From contig NW_026570344.1 of the NCBI RefSeq assembly GCF_019649055.1, positions 124,001 through 188,000 of the forward strand: a stretch of DNA of 64,000 nt. Reading direction: 5' to 3'. The stretch's first letter is position 1. The number at the start of each line of letters is the position of its first letter. The position numbers and the translations under genes were made by a program. Under the pieces are notes generated by a model. That model searched no databases, was not told the DNA's origin, and saw only the letters and a list, made by a program, of their open reading frames with translations. The stretch is from Paramacrobiotus metropolitanus. Taxonomy: Eukaryota; Tardigrada; Eutardigrada; Parachela; Macrobiotidae. Positions 26,142-37,097 of this stretch are shown piece by piece.

Positions 26142-27304
26142 CTACCTCTCCCTGAAACCAGGAAACAGCAATCACCAACACCAACCAACCCAAATGTGCA
26201 CTCACACAACTAAACCATCCACGTCTGTACTTCGGATTAAAAGAAAAACTTAATTATATAAATTACTTAATTACGTCTGGCTTAACCAACCCAACGCAGA
26301 ACCAAATATCCTTGCTTACATGATCTCTTGACCAAGTCGTTCCGTCGCAGAGAACGAAACCATCCTAAAAGTGTGTCGTCAGCAAATTGTTACAACTTAC
26401 AAGCATACTTTACTTACAATCATAACAGCAACAATATCATAGTCTAAACGCTAAAGCCGCTAAACCATTACAAAATGCGTCTCTGCCCCGCATTTAATGA
26501 ATAAGAATAAACTATTTAGTTAAAACACGAGTAAAATTAGTTATAATAATAAAATAAATAGTTAAAACAAATAAATATTATAATTAGAGCCTTATAATAA
26601 TTATTTCATATTAAAAAATAAAGAACAATAAAAGCTTCTTTCAAATCTAGACATGTCTTACGTTCCTAATTTAATGTCAATAATAATTCACAGAGCTCAC
26701 CAGCCTCATCTTACCAAGTATCCCCAGCAGAAGCCATTCCTATGAATAGAACCTGTCTCCGTCCCCAGAACTCAACGACCCGCCAGGTTAGCCAGCTCTG
26801 AGCAGACAACCTATAGACAGCTCCAAGTTTGTACTTTGCTGATTTCAGATCTGGATCAGCTGATGTACAGGTCCATCAAACACAGTACTTCGAGGAACAG
26901 CCCAAAGCTGAGAAAGATTAACAAGCTCGACTACTGAGGCTTGTTACCTTGCTGAATATGGAGTAGCAATGGGAAATTCTAGATCGTCGTAGGCTCGTAG
27001 ATATCTAAAGTAGGTCTACTTAAATCTCCTTTAAACAGGCTTATTAAAACGCTGTTTAAAATCTAGTGGGTCGGAGATCCACGTTTTACTGTTGTTTTGT
27101 AACCTGTACTCGTCCTACGTAGAAATTAGGGTTAAAACTCACTTAAAAGTTAGACTCAAAATTCAAAGTTTCAAACTAACTGTAAAAAAGCAAGAAAAAG
27201 TAAGAAAAAGTACGGTAATACACTCGTAACGTAGCGAGTTTCCAGGGCGGCGTCATACTGTGTTCTCTTTTATCCCGAGCGACCGTAAAGCTTAGCTGTA
27301 TATC
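26142..27304. other. AT-rich region left of the retrotransposon
   Basis: This holds the likely first exon and promoter of syntaxin-8, then a very AT-rich stretch (about 26500-26650, many TAATAAA-like words). The region ends with the TATC flank of the LTR element at 27301-27304. No other gene is visible. Confidence 0.45.
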
Positions 27305-27680
27305 TGTTAGGGATGACGCTAGTACGTCACCATCTCCCGTGCATATGCAGTACTTATTAGCAGTACACGTACGTCTTATCATTACCTGTTGCACCGCATT
27401 AACTGTGTTTAGCACTTGGCTCGATAGTCAAGACAGGTACGAGCAGTACACATACGATCAGCATTACACTGTTGCGATAACACTGGGCTTTGAAGTTCTG
27501 ATCCGCTGAATGTTTTGTCAGAGAACTTTAGTCGAGGAGTTATGATCGCACAGCTCTGGAATTTCTTATGATTACTGGTTTCGACTAATAAAAGCGTAAC
27601 GGAAGTCGAGCGGTGTTTCTCCCGTAGATTTTCATAGAAAATCGTTCTTCTTCCTAGCCTGCCCCGTGGCATGGCTATCA
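27305..27680 (+). repeat. Left LTR
   Basis: A 376-bp repeat that starts TGTTAGGG and ends CTATCA. It matches the right LTR almost base for base; an example difference is CAGT at about 27361 against CATT on the right. An AATAAA at 27587-27592 is a plausible polyadenylation signal. Confidence 0.95.
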
Positions 27681-27691
27681 TGGTAGCAGAT
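27681..27691 (+). promoter_or_regulatory. Primer-binding site, initiator Met tRNA
   Basis: The sequence directly after the left LTR, TGGTAGCAGA, is complementary to the CCA end of initiator methionine tRNA. It has zero spacing from the LTR, as expected for the minus-strand priming site. Confidence 0.85.
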
Positions 27692-28635
27692 CCTAAGATC
27701 CGCCAAATCTGAGCATAATTTCATATTTGGAGCAATAACTCATCTTTGTCGGAAGTTGGTGTGGTGGACGCTGATTCTCCGAAGCAGTATCGTCGTGAAC
27801 TTTGATTTACAGCATTGCCCTTTATTGGGATTAACTGACAGCAGTATCTCGAGCCTAGTTGCAGAGTTTTGGTGTTCGTGGATTACGGAGCGGTGAGCCA
27901 CGGTGCGCGAAACCCGTGCAGTTTGGATCGTGGAGTGGCGTTGCGGTGAGACACGGTTCTCGAAACTCCGTGCAGCAAGGATTGCGGATACTCGAAGCAG
28001 TGAGTTGCCAGCAAGGCTGGTTAACTGTTTTTGGAAACTTTCACCTTACAACTGCAGTTTTCCTTTTCTTTTTGGTTTTCGTTTTGAAAATTAACTAGAA
28101 GTAAGGGACAACAGCATTGTACACAGCATTAATCTCGCATTAGTACAGAATACACAGCAGTTTATCTTCCTACAGTATTTTACACATTGTAGACGCAGTA
28201 TAATTTAGCATTCAAATACAGTTTCTATAGACTGTATTTCAGCACTGGAAACATAATTTTTTCGCATTATTCTGACCTTTTAAAGTCGGAATTTTTAAAA
28301 TTTTCGCATTAAACGATCAACGTCTGACCTAGACGTTGAACAGCAGTGCGTCATTTGTCTCGAGCGTCAACCTGTTGCTGCCTGAACAGCCCAGGCACAG
28401 CATTTCCGCATAGCAGCTCATTCAGACTGGCACAATTCATTGTGCCAGCTGAAGATTTTAAACTGTGATAAGCACGTGCCTAGCACGCCTTGCACTAGAA
28501 ACTGAAAACAAGTTACGTAACGCGTGCAGCATGTAGCTGCACGCGCCCTGCATTACTGATTGATTTGTCGGTGCATAATTTCAATAAAGCGATATATCTG
28601 TAATTAAAGCAGTATTGTGAAAATCTGTAGGCAGC
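27692..28635 (+). promoter_or_regulatory. Structured 5' leader of the retrotransposon
   Basis: A 944-nt leader precedes the first gag ATG. It contains an imperfect direct repeat of about 32 nt (27890-27921 and 27943-27975). Three strong hairpins follow: 28318-28338 (8-bp stem), 28421-28453 (10 plus 5 bp with one bulge) and 28521-28545 (10-bp stem). A 10-bp palindrome, GTTACGTAAC, lies at 28512-28521. A GAA/GTAAGG site at 28101 is a plausible splice donor. By analogy with retroviruses this could be the packaging and dimerisation region; that is inference. Confidence 0.6.
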
Positions 28636-31234
28636 ATGGAAGAGAAGCGGTCTCCTGTGAGAGACTTGCTTAATGCTGTCGGAAGTCGCATTTTCAAACC
28701 GGCCCAGGTCGTTAATAAACCTGGTGCACAAAAGCAGCAAGAAGAAGCAGTCGGAAAGAAAACTCAGAAAAGTAAAGCAGTATCCAGCAAAACAGCAGCA
28801 GTAAAACATAATGTGAATACTCGTGCGCATGCTCGTGCGCATAATCCGCAGTCAGCGTTTGCATTATTAGCTGATGCTGCCATTCAAAAATCACAGGAGC
28901 GGCAGCATTTGCGCGTAGCAGTAAACTGCAAAGATCACCAGCATCTACATCGGCACTTAGCGCACTTAGTGCTAATGCCGAAAAATTACCGGAAAGGTCA
29001 GCATCATCAGCCTCGCAGGTTTCGTATCAGTCTATCGCTAGCAATATCACTCATGATTCAGAATTAATATCAATTTCTGATCGCGATCAAGAAATTGCAT
29101 TTGGTGACGAGCATGAACTGACGTATATTGATAAAAGTCAACAAGCATTGTCGAAGCAGTTACCTGTTGATAACGGTGATAATAATGAGCATATTGAACC
29201 TTCTAGCAATGAGTCGGATATTCCGCTCAATTTATCGGTCAACAGATCTCCATCTGAGGAGAGTCTGTCCAGTAATCCAGCATTTCATTCTCCGATGCAT
29301 AGTTCTCCTAAAGAACTTTTACCGGAAAATACGCAGCAGCATTACGATGAAATTCAAGCATTATTGCATAAGACACAGCAAGATTTGGTAGATACGAGTA
29401 ATCGCTATAAGGAATTAACTGAGCATAATGAAAAATTAAAAGCAAAATTACTGAAAGCACATGATGAAATTTTTCGTCGTAGAGAAGAAAGTAAGCATGC
29501 AAATGATGTCTGCAAGGCATGGTCAGAAGAGAAGAAGCAATATGAACAAGTTATTGAAGCGCATGAAGCAACTGAAACAAGGTATAAAGCAGAAATTGAT
29601 CGGCAGTTCCAAGTACTAAATTCTTGGAAGCATGAAATTATTAAGCTCCGTGCAGAAGCAGAAGAGCATAATAAAAGCATACCGCAAGCAGAGGCTATTA
29701 CTAAAATGGCTGATCAGTTGAATAAATATAAGGATAAATATAAGCATGAACAGGCTGAGCGTCTAAAAATCTCAGAAGAATTAACGGCCACAGTAAATTC
29801 CTCGCAGATGTATAAAGCACATGGAGAGCAATACGAAAAGTTGTATGAAGATTTGCATAAAGAACATGCTGAAGCACAGGATCGTATCGCAGAATTATTA
29901 AAGCATAAATGTGTCATTAATAAGCAGCATAAATCAGCAGTAGTTGACATCAGTGATGATGATGTTGAAGCTGCACCGGTTGTACGGAGAGCAGCCGAAT
30001 CTCAGCAAGATGATATTACGCAGAAATTAATTACCGCATTACAGGCAGTAAAGCCCGCAGTACACTTTAAAGGCAATTTAGCGGTAACAAGGACGATGTG
30101 GAATCGTTCCTTGTTCAACTGGATAAGACCGCATTAACGTACGGTTGGGATGACGCAACTAAAATTATTGAATTCAGCAATGCATTAGAGAAAGATGCGA
30201 AGCAGTGGTACGGTTCTGCATCTGTCGCGGTGGATGCACCGACCAGCTTCGACGAATGGAAAAAAGCATTTGTGGAGCGCTTTGGCGATCGCGATAAAGC
30301 AATTAACGCATTAAATAAATTAGCTACGAGAACATTTGATAAAAATAAGGAAAGCATTGATGCATACTATCAAGCAATGTGTACCTTGCGCGACCGGGCA
30401 GGTTTTGCCGGTCCGCCGGAGCATTTCGTGAATTACCTCATCCAAGGGTTACGCACGTTTAAAGCATTAAAGGATGATATTGTTCTGCGCAAGCCACGTA
30501 CGCCCGCTGAATTTCTAAGCGAGGCCAGGTACCTAGAATCAATGATGCCCAGTAGATACAGTACAGATGAGTACTCGGTAAATGTACTGCAGCAGTCTAC
30601 TTCCGGCAATATTGTACAGCAGAAGCCGTTTAACCCGGCAAATAAATTTAATAGACAGCAGTTTAGAAGCAGTAATCGAGTAAATCCAGCAGCAAACAGC
30701 AAGCTGTCGTATGCGCAGGCAGCTGCGCAGCCGGCAACTGTGAGCAATAATCAACCGGCACCACAACAGCAGTCGCGTGCCGGTCCGCAGCAGGGCCCTC
30801 GCAATGTGCGTACCACACCGCGCCCTGGTATACCGTATTGTACGCATTGTGTAGTGGAAGGCCACATAACAGAGAACTGTTGGTGGAAAGACCTTCCACA
30901 ACATCAGAACCCTAATTATAGGAAGTACCATTGGCCTAGCGGTGAACAACGAACACGCAGGCAGTTTGAGGCATTCCAGGCTAGGAGAGCAGAAAGGTCC
31001 GGCTCCTCGTCGCCGGCCAGCTCACGCAGTACATCGCCTGTATTGAGGCAAGGTGGTAACGGCATTGGTCGAGGGAACCCACGGGCGCCGGTATTCCGGA
31101 TGCCCGAGGGACCTCCGCCTGTATCCCAGCAGAATGCATTTGCAGCATTTATGCCGGATAACGAACCAGACAGTTCAGACAGCAGTGACAGCAGTAGCGT
31201 TAGCAGTGAATGCAGTGAGTCTTTAAACGAGTAG
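28636..31234 (+). CDS. gag: Gag polyprotein, interrupted by two frame changes
   Basis: Three frames carry gag: 28636-29067 (MEEKRSPVRDLLNA start, Lys/Gln-rich), then a frame open from about 28875 to 30137, then one open from about 30071 to 31234. The second part is a long charged coiled coil (about 29300-29930). The third has the capsid-type region of Ty3/gypsy gag (AKQWYG, FVERFGD, AYYQAMCTLRDRAGF, FVNYLIQGL) and then a Gln/Pro/Ser-rich tail. A single CX2CX4HX4C zinc knuckle lies at 30839-30880. Both internal frame changes are in the -1 direction and lie next to short homopolymers (A5 near 28887, T3 near 30077). They look like single-base losses or sequencing errors, not spliced junctions. 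Confidence 0.85.
31222..31228 (+). promoter_or_regulatory. UUUAAAC slippery heptamer at the end of gag
   Basis: The heptamer T TTA AAC is phased on the gag frame and is followed by GAG TAG, the gag stop. It is a canonical -1 slip site. The -1 frame, however, closes at 31294-31296, while pol lies in the +1 frame, open from 31227. Confidence 0.5.
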
Positions 31235-34200
31235 GGCGGCAGGTCCTGGCACTGCCAAGCCCAAACCACGTAAACCGCCAGATAAACAGCATGTGAATGT
31301 ACAAGGATATACAGTATATATTCCACAGCAATGTACTTTGGTACACGCTTCTGTGCAGCAAGTTGGCACTGTAGTTTCTGAACCAAAGCATGAAAGGATG
31401 TTGTTTCATAATGTTAAAATCAGCAATATGCAAGTCAAAGCATTAATTGATACAGGGGCGGAAACGTCCCTGATATCACAAGCATTTTGTGCTGAAAACA
31501 AATTACGTACTTTACCGTTAAATAAAGCACTACATATCTGTGGAGTCGGTGGTAGCCGTTACTTCACCGTGACTCATTATTGTCAGCAATATGTAACAAT
31601 AGGACAGCAAAGAATTTTGCACAGCATGTATGTAAAACCAACATCGGATAAAATATTACTAATTCTGGGACAGGATTTCCTTAAACAAGCAGCGTACACA
31701 GTCGAAAAGAACAAACTAGTCAGTATTAAGTTCCTGCAGCCGGTTGCTGGCGACCGGTCAAAGCAGCTGATCACTGCCTCTGTAGGAAATGTATCAGCTT
31801 TCCCCGAACCAGTGGCACTGGTCCAGGAAAAAGCTGCGGTATTGCGCGCGCCTAAGACCTTTTCTAAACCCGTAGTATTGGCCAGTACTAGGGTTGACGT
31901 AAACAGTAACCTTCTGAAGGAAATCGAAAGTACTTGTCAATATTCCCAGAATTATGTAACTTTGAAAGAAAAGCATGGTAATGCAGTAGTTGAAAGGAAA
32001 GTAAAAGCACGAGCATTTATATCGGCAATAAATAAGTACTCCGCACATTTGCTTGAGCAACATGAGCGAATCTTCCCTGTACCAGTGGCACCGCCACAAG
32101 TACAGTGTAAGAAAACTAATAGCAATAAAATTGTTGTACCAGTAAACCAGCAGCAGAATAAAGCAGTAAATACTGTATCTAGCACTACTGTAACTAAACG
32201 CAATGGTAATGTTATACGTGAGCTTGATGATAGAATGTTGCAGCATTTATTAGCATATCGTCAATGCGAAAATTGGAAGCGAGAAATGCATGTTATATTG
32301 CGTGATTATAGCCACAGCATTATGAAGCTGCATAAATTAAAGCAGAAGTATGAAAAGCATGGTTATTCGCAATATGAAATTGAAGAGTTTAATCGTCTCA
32401 GCAGAGAGCATGATGAACTGTTTACCGATCTGTATTACCATACAGTACAACGGCGTCGAGAACTAAAATCCTCGTTAAAAGCATTACATATTGCAATGCC
32501 GGAAATACTTAAAACTCCTATAAAGCAATTTTGGCGACAACCAGGTTTAGTTTTCCGAAAGCAGTTGTTTAAAGCATTTGATGCCGAGCCAAATTTTTTA
32601 GCACCCCCGCAAGTAAGGTCAGTGCGCCCTAAAATGAATATGAGAAAGCAAGTTAGTTTTAAAGGGACTACGCAGGTTAAAGTCTATGACCACAGTAGCC
32701 CAGCATCTGCTGTAAAATCACGCAAAATTATTGTTAAAGCAAAGCCTAAAAAGGGCGCACTGCCGTTGGATAAGCCGTTAATTTTGCAGCCGTACGAATG
32801 GCCAATTACGAAGAAAAATCGTGCTAAGAAAGAAGTTAGCGAAACTATTGTTTTTAAAACTCATCCGTACGATGCAAATAACGAGCAGTGTACGAGTACA
32901 GATAATAACGAAGCAATTAACCACAATAATGTCAGCAGTAGTGAACCACTAGAGAAATGTACGAGTACTGATGATAATATTACGGTAGCAGTGGATAACA
33001 ATACTGCAGATACTGAAGCATTTATTAATAACATTACAGCAATAGAAGAACCTGAAATTAAGGAAAAATTTCGCATCAGAGCAGTAAACGTGTATGCATC
33101 GGAATCGTTCATTTTACCCGCTAAAGAAGTAACTTGGACATCTGTTTGCGCTAAGCCGAAATACGGTCAAGAGTTGAAAACTGAATTGTTCATGTTCTCA
33201 GCTAATCCAGCATTATATTCCAAAGCACGACTAGTACCGATAGAAGGACTAGTAAAACCAGAGAATAGAGCATTTGATGTACAGATTGCTAATTACAGTA
33301 ATCAGAAACGCATTATTAAAAAAGGCACTTTTATCGGCATTATAGAGACGTACGAAGAGGTCGAAGGTCCGTTGGTATTGGCTACTAGCATTAAGGAGCG
33401 TACTCCTGAAGAGGTACAAGAAATTAAGGAAGCAATATCGCAAATGAATTTCTATGAAGGCTTAACGCCTGATGAACGCAAAGAATGGGAAGAATTATTT
33501 CTGCAGTACGGTAATGTTTTTCCTACAAAAAGTCGCATGTTTAATACCGTAGACACTTCGGTAAAGCATCATATCGATACGGGCGATGCCCGTCCGATAA
33601 AAAGCCAGCCTCATCGTACGAGTTGGCGAGGTCGTCAACTCATACAGCAGCATGTCAACGATATGCTATTAATGGGAATTATCCGACCAAGCAGTAGTGA
33701 CTGGAGTTTTCCTGTTGTACTTGCGAGTAAGCGTAACGCAGACGGCAGCATTGGTACTCGCTTCTGCGTAAATTATATTAAATTGAATAACGTGACTAAA
33801 AAGAATAACTATCCACTCCCAAATCCAGATGAGGTTTTAAGCAATGTCGCAGGATACAGCATTTATTTTACGTTTGATTGTCAGTCTGGATTTTGGCAAA
33901 TCCCGATGGCAGAAGATAGCATTGAAAAGACAGCATTTGTTACGCAAGACGGCCTGTGGGAATTTACCCGCATGCCGTTTGGTGTTTGCAATGGACCAGC
34001 CACATTCCAGGCTGCCATTGACAAAGCACTGATAAAATTACGGCACTTAAATATTTTCGCATATTTAGACGATATAATCGTCCCAGCCAAAACATTGGCT
34101 GAAGCTAAACCAAAAATTCAAGCATTATTTAAGTGTCTAGAAGAAGCAGGTTTTACTGTGAAACCGAGCAAGTGTCATATCGCTAAAAGCCTGAATTGCA

Positions 34201-36799
34201 TTTCTTGGGCCATATCGTCTCCCAGCATGGAATAACTACAGATCCAGATAAAATTAAAGCAATAGAACAATTTAAGCAGCCCACTGCTGAGAAAGAATTA
34301 CGATCTTTCCTCGGATTGGCAAATTATTATAGAAAATTCATTAAGCAATATGCGCACAAAACCAAGCATTTGTATTCATTACTGGTAAAAGATGCCGATG
34401 TGAAGAGAGACTGGAATGAAAAGCATGCGTTAGAATTTGTTGATATTAAAAATGCATTGAGCAATGCACCTGTACTTGCAAAATTCGATTACACAAAGCC
34501 GATAACAATAGAATGTGACGCCAGTTATACTGGCATAGGAGCAATATTGCATCAGGACGATCATCCGATCGCCTATGCCAGCCGATTACTGCATGCAGCT
34601 GAAAAAAACTACGCAATAACTGAGCTAGAATGTTTAGCTGTTATTTACGCAGTACGTAAGTTTAAGCCGTACATTGATCATGCGCCGTTTACGGTGCAAA
34701 CGGATCATCAAGCATTAGCAAATCTTTTGAGATCTGCATCTCACAAGCAAGGTTTAAATGGACGCCTGACGCGTTGGGCATTAGAGTTAGGTAGTTTAGA
34801 TATTACCATTAAATATCGCCCAGGTAAAATGTGCGATAACGCAGACGCATTAAGCAGAAATCCTGTTGACCCAGCCATCCCCGAAGATGACTGGGATGAT
34901 TATTTTAGCACTCGTGACATTCGTATGGTTAGCATTACCCACCCGGAAGGGACGGCTGAAACTGAGCTTGAAGGTGAAGATGTCGAAAATAATTTTAAGT
35001 TCTTAAGAACCGAGCAACTGCGTGATCCGCATATCGTAAAAGAAATTAACTCATTAAAAGAAAAAGAGGAATCTGGAGCAATAGTTGCAAAACCGCAGCA
35101 TTACCAGTTGTGGAATGGTGTTCTGTATCGCATTGCAGTAGCAAATGATAAGTACGTGCGAAAGTTCGTCGTACCAAGACATATGGTAAATGGTTACATC
35201 CGCATTAATCATGACGTGCCGGCGTCTGGCCATCTAGGCAGACAAAGGACGTACAATCAGATAAGCGCACGCTTCTACTGGGACAATATGGTCAGTGACA
35301 TCGATAAATATGTAAGCAGTTGTTTGGACTGCCAGTTGAGGAAATCGCAACGTAAGCCGCAACCAGGTAAACTTTTGCATGTTCCCGTTGGTGAACCGTT
35401 CTACCGCATGCAAATCGACATAAAAGGTCCGTTAAAGCAATCAAAGAGCAAAAATAAATGTATCATCGTAGCAATAGATGAACTGACTAAGTTCGTAATA
35501 GCGAAAGCAGTACCAGATGAAAAAGCAATAACAGTAGCACAATTTCTCATTTATGATGTGATTTTACCGTATGGTGCTCCGCAAGTACTTAATTCTGATA
35601 GAGGATCGCACTTTATGAATCAAATAATAGAAGCAGTGGCAAAGTTGACGAAGATAAAGCACCATTTTGGTACCGCATACCACAGCATCGGTCGAGGTCT
35701 CGTAGAGAGACAAATGCAGTGGATAGCAGATAGCTTATCCATGTATGCGCAGAAAGGCACCCAGGATCGCTGGGATGAGTTTCTTCCTTTCGTTGTTGCA
35801 GCATATAATCGGACAGTACATAAAACTACAAAGCATTCGCCTTTTTACATGCTTTATGGTAGGGAGCAAACGTTGCCCATTGATACCATTACGAAGACTA
35901 ATCTTCCTGAGGACTACGTCTCTGTAGAAGATTATTTAGATCGTTTAAAATGGAAATTAAATCGAGCGCATGAAATTGCTCGTATTTATATTCAGCAAGG
36001 TTACGAAGCATCAGCAGAGCAGTATAATCGTAAGAAAGTCGATGGCGATTTTCGAGTCGGTGATTACATACTTTTACGTAAAGCAGAGCAGTCGAAAGAT
36101 GAAAATAAATCATTACGTAGCCGTTATGATGGTCCTTATGTGATTGAGGATATTCCTCGTCCAAATACAGCAATAATTAAATTACTATCTGATTTGAGCA
36201 ATGTCCAGGAAGTAGCATACCAGCGCATGAAACCTTATCGTGGCAAACAATCTGGCGAAAAGATTGTTTTTAAGCCATCGGAAATGCTTAATTACAGCAA
36301 TACTGATAAAAGCAGTGATAGCAATAATAATGTACCTAGTACATCAGCAGAAAACAAGTCATTGAAAGTGAAAATTAAACGCAATAAGCTGTCAGTACCT
36401 ACTACCGTACTGAAAAAAGCAGAATCTTTGCCAGCTGATATTGATAAATTAGTGGATAATAACGATGTGCGCAATAGTGGCCAACAACCTGTTGAGAAAG
36501 AGCGCAATAGTACTGTAGTTACTTCTGATAGCAATAATGTTGTTAACGAGAAGGAGCAGTCAGATACTGATAGTAATTACAGTACTGAGCATTCCGATAA
36601 TGACAACAGCAATAAAATTAATAAACCCGCAATAGTTAAGAAAGTAATTCCGGAAACTACCGCAGTAGTACGCCCAAAGCAAACAATAGCTGATTTACGC
36701 GCACGTGAACTTGCAGACGCGTTTAGTAAAGAAAATCAGGAAATTGTTAACCGCATGTTACGTGGTACATCCCGCAGAAAACCACTGTTTCCGCAGTAG
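31227..36799 (+). CDS. pol: Pol polyprotein (PR-RT-RH-IN), one frame break in RT
   Basis: The first frame is open 31227-34235, the second up to 36799, overlapping at 34196-34235. The aspartic protease motif LIDTGAETSLIS starts near 31446, with the catalytic Asp at 31449. About 700 residues separate it from RT. They include a basic coiled coil (about 32220-32500) and a dUTPase-like segment (33090-33360). RT has PSSSDWSFPVVL, QIPMAEDSIEKTAF, MPFGVCNGPATFQ and the active-site YLDD at 34062-34073. RNase H has ITIECDASYTGIGA and VQTDHQAL. Integrase has the HHCC zinc finger (SGHLGRQRTY, CLDCQLRK), the catalytic Asp, Asp, Glu in IDIKG, NSDRGSHF and GLVERQMQ, and a GPY/F-like C-terminal segment (RSRYDGPYVIEDI). 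The frame change near 34185 is -1 and lies by an A4 run. Confidence 0.93.
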
Positions 36800-37080
36800 T
36801 ATGTAAGCAGTACTCGAATTGCATTAAGCAGTCAATGGCTATCATGGTACAGAGCAGTCGTTTTGTTATCAAGCATTAAATTCTGATTGTACTCGTATCT
36901 ACGAGTACATAAAGTCTCTGCATGTAAACCGTAGCACTTATCGTGCTTACGAATAATTTTAATGTCCCATACTTCTATTGAAAATAAGCAGTAAATTTAA
37001 CTTTAATTAATTTGCAATAAATTGCAGTTGTGAGTAGATGAAAGTACAGCAGGTTACTCCACAATAGCAAGCATTAACGC

Positions 37081-37097
37081 AATTGTTTTCTGTAGTT
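37081..37097 (+). promoter_or_regulatory. Candidate 3' splice site before third ORF
   Basis: The sequence TTGTTTTCTGTAG ends at 37095, a pyrimidine-rich tract closed by TAG, with the third ORF's ATG at 37098. A spliced subgenomic RNA would put this ATG first after the junction, as in env mRNAs of retroviruses and errantiviruses. Confidence 0.5.
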
